Source: JAFASC01 sp034669505
Lineage (GTDB): Bacteria > Pseudomonadota > Alphaproteobacteria > Rhizobiales > Beijerinckiaceae
Length of the DNA: 17,797 nucleotides
Direction: 5' to 3'
NCBI GenBank assembly: GCA_034669505.1
Contig: JAXDNJ010000061.1
Span: 1-17,797 of the forward strand
Below, one piece after another: positions 13,717 through 17,797 of the stretch (within the stretch, counting starts at the first letter, position 1; each line of letters opens with the position of its first letter). A program made the translations under genes and the position numbers. The notes beneath the pieces were generated by a model. It saw only the letters and a program-made list of their open reading frames with translations, had not been told where the DNA came from and ran no database searches.

Positions 13717-15309
13717 TCAGACGACGCGCCGCACCTTTTCGGGCTCGGTCCCGGGATCGTCTGGCGGCACCGGCTGCGGAAACATCACCGGGCGCGCGGC
13801 TGAAGAGCGGCGCGCGCGATGCGAGCGTGGTTCCAGTTCCGTGCTCGCCTCCGCTGCAAGGGCGTCGCTATCCGAAGCCGAACCATCGGCCGTGTTTTCG
13901 GACGCGGCGATGATCTCCTCGCGGGGTTCGCTTTCGGCGACCGGCTCTGGCGCGGTGAGTGCGGGCGGAGACTCCTCCATTGCGATCTGTTCGGGTATCT
14001 CCGGCATCGCCTCGATGTAATCGAGCCGCTCGTCGGGCTGACGCCATTCGAAGGCATCGAGCTTGCCGGTCACCGGGGAGATCGGCGCCCATTGCGAGGA
14101 GATAATGCCGTCCGCGACCCAGGCGGCATCGCGCGGCGCGCGCGAGCCGCGCGCGAGCCATTCGCGGACAATCCCGGTGTCGCCGTGTTGCGCCTCTTCG
14201 ATTTCCGCCATGAGAAGGCACATGCGGGAGGTCGGGCGCTCCCCGGGAGCGACCAGCGGCGCCATCGCCTCGCGCGCTGTCTTGAAATCCCGCGCGGCGA
14301 GCGCCGCCCGGGCGAGCGCGATGCGGCCCTCGGTGCTGTCCTGTTTCAGCCGGAATAGGCGCCGCGCGCGTTCGAGCCGATCGGTGCTCGCATCTCCGGG
14401 ACGCACGTCGAGATAGGCGGCGGCAAGATCGGGATGCGGCATGTTCTGCCAGGCGCGCTCGACCACGGCCGACGCCTTGCGGATATTGCCGTTGCGCGCG
14501 AACAGACGCGAGGCGAGTGCGACGGCGGGAATGAGGTCCGGCCGGCGCCTCAGCGCGCGCCGTGCGAGGGCAAGCGCGCCGACAGGATCGGTCGCCTGTC
14601 TCTCCAATGCGATTGCAGTCTCGAGCACGGCGCGCTGACGCTCCGCGGTTTCTGCATCGATCGCATGCGCCTTCAGATTGGACTCGACCGTCGCCAGCGC
14701 GTCCTCCCAGTCGGCGCGCGAGGCGTGATGTTCGAGCACGGCGGTGCCGGCCCAGGGTAGCGGCGCAATGCGATGGGCTTGCGAGGCATAGTGATGCGCG
14801 GCGTCGTGATCGCCGCGCCGGCGCGCCTCGATATGCAGGCCACGTAGACCGAGAAGCCGCGTCTCGGGCCGCGTCATCATCTCGTTGAAGGCCGCTTCCG
14901 CGGCGGCGCGATCTTGCGAGAGCTGCGCGGCCTGCGCGCGCAACAGCAATGATAGCGGCTCTTCCGGCAAATGCCGGCTCGCCTCGTTCGCGGATTTGCG
15001 TGCGAGACGCACGTCGCCGGCGCCCGCCGCGAGAATGCCGCGCGACAGCGCCGCGTAGCCCTTGTTGCGGCGGCGGGCCTTGCGCGCCAGCGCCATCAGC
15101 GAGGGGATGCGGAAGATGAAGCGTAGGATCGTCCAGACGATCGCGATGCCGATTGCGCTCAAGAAAACGACGCCGAGACCGACCAAGAGCGACGTCTCGA
15201 GGCGATAGCCCTGCCAGCTGAGCACGATGTCGCCCGGCCGGTCGGCGAGCCAGGCAAGGCCGAACGCGATGGCAGCGAGGACAGCAAAGAAGGCGAGGAT
15301 GCGGATCAT
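13717..15309 (-). CDS. hemY: HemY-like membrane protein with TPR-type repeats
   Basis: Inner-membrane protein of the HemY_N/TPR family, named for its linkage to heme synthesis genes; its biochemical role is not established. The 530-residue protein has two N-terminal membrane segments (about 2-21 and 40-63) around a short loop, then a basic patch KARRRNKGY. A long helical TPR-like region rich in Ala, Arg and Leu covers about 85-400. The conserved end of the domain includes RAPRDAAWVADG and ISSQWAPISPVTGKLDAFEW. The last 90 or so residues are acidic and Pro/Ser-rich and probably disordered. It begins 14 nt after the mic60 stop. An overlapping 795-codon open frame in another register is an artefact of GC-rich coding sequence. 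Confidence 0.93.
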   Translation of the reverse strand: MIRILAFFAVLAAIAFGLAWLADRPGDIVLSWQGYRLETSLLVGLGVVFLSAIGIAIVWTILRFIFRIPSLMALARKARRRNKGYAALSRGILAAGAGDVRLARKSANEASRHLPEEPLSLLLRAQAAQLSQDRAAAEAAFNEMMTRPETRLLGLRGLHIEARRRGDHDAAHHYASQAHRIAPLPWAGTAVLEHHASRADWEDALATVESNLKAHAIDAETAERQRAVLETAIALERQATDPVGALALARRALRRRPDLIPAVALASRLFARNGNIRKASAVVERAWQNMPHPDLAAAYLDVRPGDASTDRLERARRLFRLKQDSTEGRIALARAALAARDFKTAREAMAPLVAPGERPTSRMCLLMAEIEEAQHGDTGIVREWLARGSRAPRDAAWVADGIISSQWAPISPVTGKLDAFEWRQPDERLDYIEAMPEIPEQIAMEESPPALTAPEPVAESEPREEIIAASENTADGSASDSDALAAEASTELEPRSHRARRSSAARPVMFPQPVPPDDPGTEPEKVRRVV

Positions 15310-15323
15310 GATCTAAGCCACTC

Positions 15324-16655
15324 TCATGATCGAGGTTTGGCGAGGCGCGCGATAGACTCGCTTGCGAGACCTTGCGCGGCATTGTCGGTGGCAACGCGTG
15401 CTTCAAGCGCGCGGGCCCAGTCTTGCGAGCGTGCTTTGGCGCGGTCGGGGAGTTTCGTCCAGAGATCGCGCGCGCGATTAAGGTCGCCGCGATCGAGCGC
15501 CGCCTGGATTTGAGAAGCGAGTGCGGCCGGATCGCTGCCCTGCTTCTCGCCGGCGGAGCGCACGCGCACGAGATGCGAGGCGCTCTGCATGATGCGATCG
15601 ACGAACGATCCGTCGGCTGGCTGATCCTGTTTGGCGATCTCGTCGGCGAGTGGGCGGAAGCGGTCGGCGAGCGCGCGCGACGTCGGCGCGCCGGTTTGCG
15701 CGAGCGGTTCGAGTGCCGCGACTTTCGCCGGATCGGCTTTGAGGCTCTTGAGCGCGGAGAGTTCGGTCGCAAACGGTGTCCCGCGCGGTAGCGCCTGGAG
15801 CACGCTTTGCGCGACGACGGCGAGCGCCGCGGGATTGTCGGCGGCGGCATCCGTCTCTTTGTCTGCGGTCGGAGCGCGTGCGTCGGTCTTCGGCTGATCG
15901 AGCTTGGCCTGCAGCGCGCCAAGGCGCGCATCGATCGCCCCGAGCTTCTGATCGAGCGCGCCGATGCGGGTATCCGCCGCCCCGATCTGCTGACGCAGCG
16001 GCGACAGATCGGCCGCAGGAGCCGCAGGAGCGGGCGGAGCGCTTGCTGGGGCCGGCCGGTCGGCAGCGCTTTGCGCGGCGGCGGTGGCAGCTTTGGCATC
16101 CCCCGTCGCCTTATCGGCGGCCGCCTGAGCGCCTCGCGCCAATGTCTCGCTGCTGGCGACGCGCTTATCGAGTGCAGCGACCGTATCGCGCAGCGCGCCA
16201 GCGTCGGGCCGCTTCTCCAGGGCATCGACGCGACCCCCGAGCCGGCTGATGTCACTGCGAAGTGCGCTTACAGCGTTGGCCGTATCATCCTGCCGCGGCT
16301 GCAAAGCGAGCCAGAGCGCCGCGGCGCCGGGAAGCAGGCCGATCAATGCCGCCGCGACGAGCGGCCAAAGCGGCCATCTGCGGCTCGGCTCTCGCGCGAT
16401 CGGTGGTGACTCGCTCGCCTCGCGCGGTGGCGGCGCTCGCCCCACATGGGACTCGAGGGCGTTCTCTACGGCAGCCTTCAACTCATCCATGGAGCCCGGC
16501 TGAGTCTCTTCCACGGGGTCGGCGGGAGGCGATTCGAGTATGGTTTCATGAACCTCTTCCGCCTTGCCCTCGAGCACCGGCGGCTCGCGGTAAGGCAGGT
16601 CGCCCGGAATGGGCGGACGCTCCGGCGTGGCATCCTCGCCCTTGTCCCTCGCCAT
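15324..16655 (-). CDS. Alphaproteobacterial Mic60 (mitofilin, COG4223 family)
   Basis: Bacterial homologue of Mic60, the mitochondrial crista-junction protein; in alphaproteobacteria it is linked to intracytoplasmic membrane shape. The 443-residue protein has the expected layout: a Pro/Glu-rich cytoplasmic N-terminus (1-90), one membrane segment (about 94-118) after a basic RR, and a periplasmic helical region. Coiled-coil-like heptads include DISRLGGRVDALEKR (135-149) and IGALDQKLGAIDARLGAL near 231-248, separated by an Ala/Pro linker. A C-terminal mitofilin-like domain spans about 275-440, with TPFATELSALKSL and FVDRIMQSASHLVRVR. AGGAG and AGGGA precede the ATG. hemY follows after 14 nt, the conserved pairing; hemC or hemD, which often precede mic60, are not here. 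Assignment rests on architecture and context. Confidence 0.85.
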   Translation of the reverse strand: MARDKGEDATPERPPIPGDLPYREPPVLEGKAEEVHETILESPPADPVEETQPGSMDELKAAVENALESHVGRAPPPREASESPPIAREPSRRWPLWPLVAAALIGLLPGAAALWLALQPRQDDTANAVSALRSDISRLGGRVDALEKRPDAGALRDTVAALDKRVASSETLARGAQAAADKATGDAKAATAAAQSAADRPAPASAPPAPAAPAADLSPLRQQIGAADTRIGALDQKLGAIDARLGALQAKLDQPKTDARAPTADKETDAAADNPAALAVVAQSVLQALPRGTPFATELSALKSLKADPAKVAALEPLAQTGAPTSRALADRFRPLADEIAKQDQPADGSFVDRIMQSASHLVRVRSAGEKQGSDPAALASQIQAALDRGDLNRARDLWTKLPDRAKARSQDWARALEARVATDNAAQGLASESIARLAKPRS

Positions 16656-16713
16656 TCCCTGAGTTTCTCCTGTGGTCTCGCTTTATCCGATTCTGGGGCG
16701 CTCGCGGCTCAGC

Positions 16714-17592
16714 TCAAGCGCGCGCCGCAATTGCGCGGGCGAGCGCAACGGTACGCTGCGCCATCTCCGCATGCATCCGCTCGACCATGCGTCCCTCGAC
16801 CTGCACCGCGCCCTTCGTCCGGTTCTCCGGCGTCTCGAAAACCGTGATGACCTTCTGGGCCCAGGCGATTTCCTCGTCGGCCGGCGCAAAGATGGCATTG
16901 GCGGTTGCTACCTGGTTCGGATGAATCAAGGTCTTGCCGTCCATGCCGAAATCCCGGCCCTGTTCGCATTCGGCCTTGAACCCCGCGTCGTTGCTGAAGT
17001 CGTTGTAGACCCCATCGAGGATTTCGAGACCGTGGGCGCGCGCCGCCGCGACGCAGATCGAGAGATAGGCGAGCATCGATAGCCGCCCGGGTGTCAGCCG
17101 GGCGCGCGTGTCCTTGGCGATGTCGTTCGTCCCCATCACAAGCAGCGACAAGCGTGAGGCGGGATCGGCCCCGGTGCGGGCGATGGAGTCGGCATTGAGA
17201 ATGGCGAGCGGCGTCTCCATCATCGCCCAAAGCCGCGTGCGGTCGGGGGCAGAGCCCTCCCGGATGCATTTCGCCGCCATCATGATGTCCCCCGGCGTCG
17301 AGATTTTTGGCACCAGGATCGCATCAGGTCCAGCCTCGGCGACGGCTGCCAGATCGTCTTTGCCCCAGGGCGTATCGGGCGCGTTGACGCGGACCGTGAT
17401 CTCGCGATTGCCGTAGCCGCCCTGGCGCACCGCCGCGACCACCTGATCGCGCGCCGCAACCTTGCTGTCGGGCGAAACGGCGTCTTCGAGGTCGAAGATC
17501 AATATATCGGCCGGCAGGCTCTTGGCCTTTTCGAGCGCCCGGGCATTCGAGCCCGGCATGTACAATGCGCTGCGGCGGGGCCGAAGGATCAT
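16714..17592 (-). CDS. CoA ester lyase, HpcH/HpaI aldolase / CitE family
   Basis: Lyase of the citrate-lyase beta-like superfamily that cleaves or forms acyl-CoA esters such as malyl-CoA or methylmalyl-CoA; the exact substrate cannot be told. The 292-residue TIM-barrel protein starts with LRPRRSALYMPGSNARALEK. It carries the metal-site motif FDLEDAVSP (33-41), CoA/substrate Arg68 in TVRVN, LVPKI (93-97), catalytic Glu126 in MMETPLAI, and VMGTNDIAKD. The ATG at 17592 is chosen because AGGAG lies 7 nt upstream; a TTG one codon earlier is the only longer option. It is co-oriented with mic60 (58-nt gap, no terminator seen). Enzymes of this group often lie near TCA-cycle genes in Rhizobiales. Confidence 0.9.
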   Translation of the reverse strand: MILRPRRSALYMPGSNARALEKAKSLPADILIFDLEDAVSPDSKVAARDQVVAAVRQGGYGNREITVRVNAPDTPWGKDDLAAVAEAGPDAILVPKISTPGDIMMAAKCIREGSAPDRTRLWAMMETPLAILNADSIARTGADPASRLSLLVMGTNDIAKDTRARLTPGRLSMLAYLSICVAAARAHGLEILDGVYNDFSNDAGFKAECEQGRDFGMDGKTLIHPNQVATANAIFAPADEEIAWAQKVITVFETPENRTKGAVQVEGRMVERMHAEMAQRTVALARAIAARA

Positions 17593-17694
17593 CAAGCACT
17601 CCTGGTTTGGCCCGAACCCTAGTGGGTCAGGACGGCGGATGCCATCGGGATTTTGCGGCCCCGATCCCGGCCCGGGTTACACGGACATCATCCT

Positions 17695-17709
17695 TTAAGG
17701 AAGTATTAA
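17695..17709. promoter_or_regulatory. CtrA-type box
   Basis: TTAA (17695-17698) and TTAA (17706-17709) are separated by exactly 7 nt, matching the core TTAA-N7-TTAA of the cell-cycle regulator CtrA; the usual final C is T here. A GANTC methylation site (GATTC, 17750-17754) lies 40 nt away. The box is in the AT-rich gap upstream of the CoA ester lyase gene and could serve it or an unseen gene to the right. Confidence 0.35.
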
Positions 17710-17759
17710 TGAATTCGGCAAATCCTGCCGCGTCGCCATCATTATTGAAGATTCGTTAA
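17709..17759 (+). CDS. Possible 16-residue leader ORF at the right edge
   Basis: A 17-codon frame (MNSANPAASPSLLKIR) has a good ribosome binding site, AAGGA, 7 nt before its ATG. It ends TAA directly followed by ATG at 17760, which opens a frame (MDHGTGPHFLSR) running off the window. This could be a leader peptide coupled to a downstream gene. It is also possible that the ATG at 17760 is the only true start or that neither is real. No family is recognised. Confidence 0.25.
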   Translation: MNSANPAASPSLLKIR

Positions 17760-17797
17760 ATGGATCACGGCACCGGCCCGCATTTCCTGTCCCGCCG

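Noticed and set aside
13868..16255. A 795-codon open frame on the minus strand spanning hemY and mic60
   Set aside because: It lies in another register of two well-supported genes, its translation is Arg/Ala/Pro-rich low-quality sequence with no family features, and such long frames are common artefacts in GC-rich DNA.

Overview
The window comes from a GC-rich alphaproteobacterial chromosome, most likely of the order Hyphomicrobiales (Rhizobiales). The evidence is the RpoH2-type sigma factor, a CarD/FdxA/S4-domain gene block, an alphaproteobacterial Mic60-HemY pair, the murA-DUF2948-hisD-UPF0262-phosphatase run, and two matches to the EcfG general stress promoter. I cannot name a genus. The region is dense core chromosome: about twenty intact protein genes, with no mobile element, tRNA, rRNA or CRISPR array seen.

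Layout. 28-2581 (+): an M48 metalloprotease lipoprotein, then the heat-shock sigma factor rpoH2 behind an EcfG-type promoter. 2605-2632: a strong bidirectional terminator. 2650-5326 (-): an S4 RNA-binding protein (Hsp15-like), the 7Fe ferredoxin fdxA with its own terminator, and a CarD regulator with a very long lysine/alanine-rich N-terminal extension and a long hairpin-rich leader. 5427-6212 (+): a SAM methyltransferase. 6223-6477 (-): a small DUF3072 protein behind a second EcfG-type promoter. 6538-8320 (-): thyA-folA, closely followed by a GlcG/HbpS-like gene. 8425-12852 (+): a small basic protein, murA, DUF2948, hisD, UPF0262 and a low-molecular-weight phosphatase. 12868-17592 (-): a CoA ester lyase, mic60, hemY and sdhB. 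The right edge holds an AT-rich intergenic region with a CtrA-type box and a possible 16-codon leader ORF.

How the genes fit together. Several serve basic metabolism or the envelope: dTMP and folate (thyA, folA), peptidoglycan (murA), histidine (hisD), the TCA cycle and respiration (sdhB), and membrane shape or heme (mic60, hemY). Around rpoH2 and DUF3072 there is a stress theme: both have GGAAC-N16/17-CGTT promoters, which puts a second sigma factor and an uncharacterised small protein under a probable shared general stress response.

I found no clearly new multi-gene system. The items most worth following are the DUF3072 stress promoter, the histone-H1-like extension and structured leader of carD, and the CtrA-box/leader-ORF region at the right edge.
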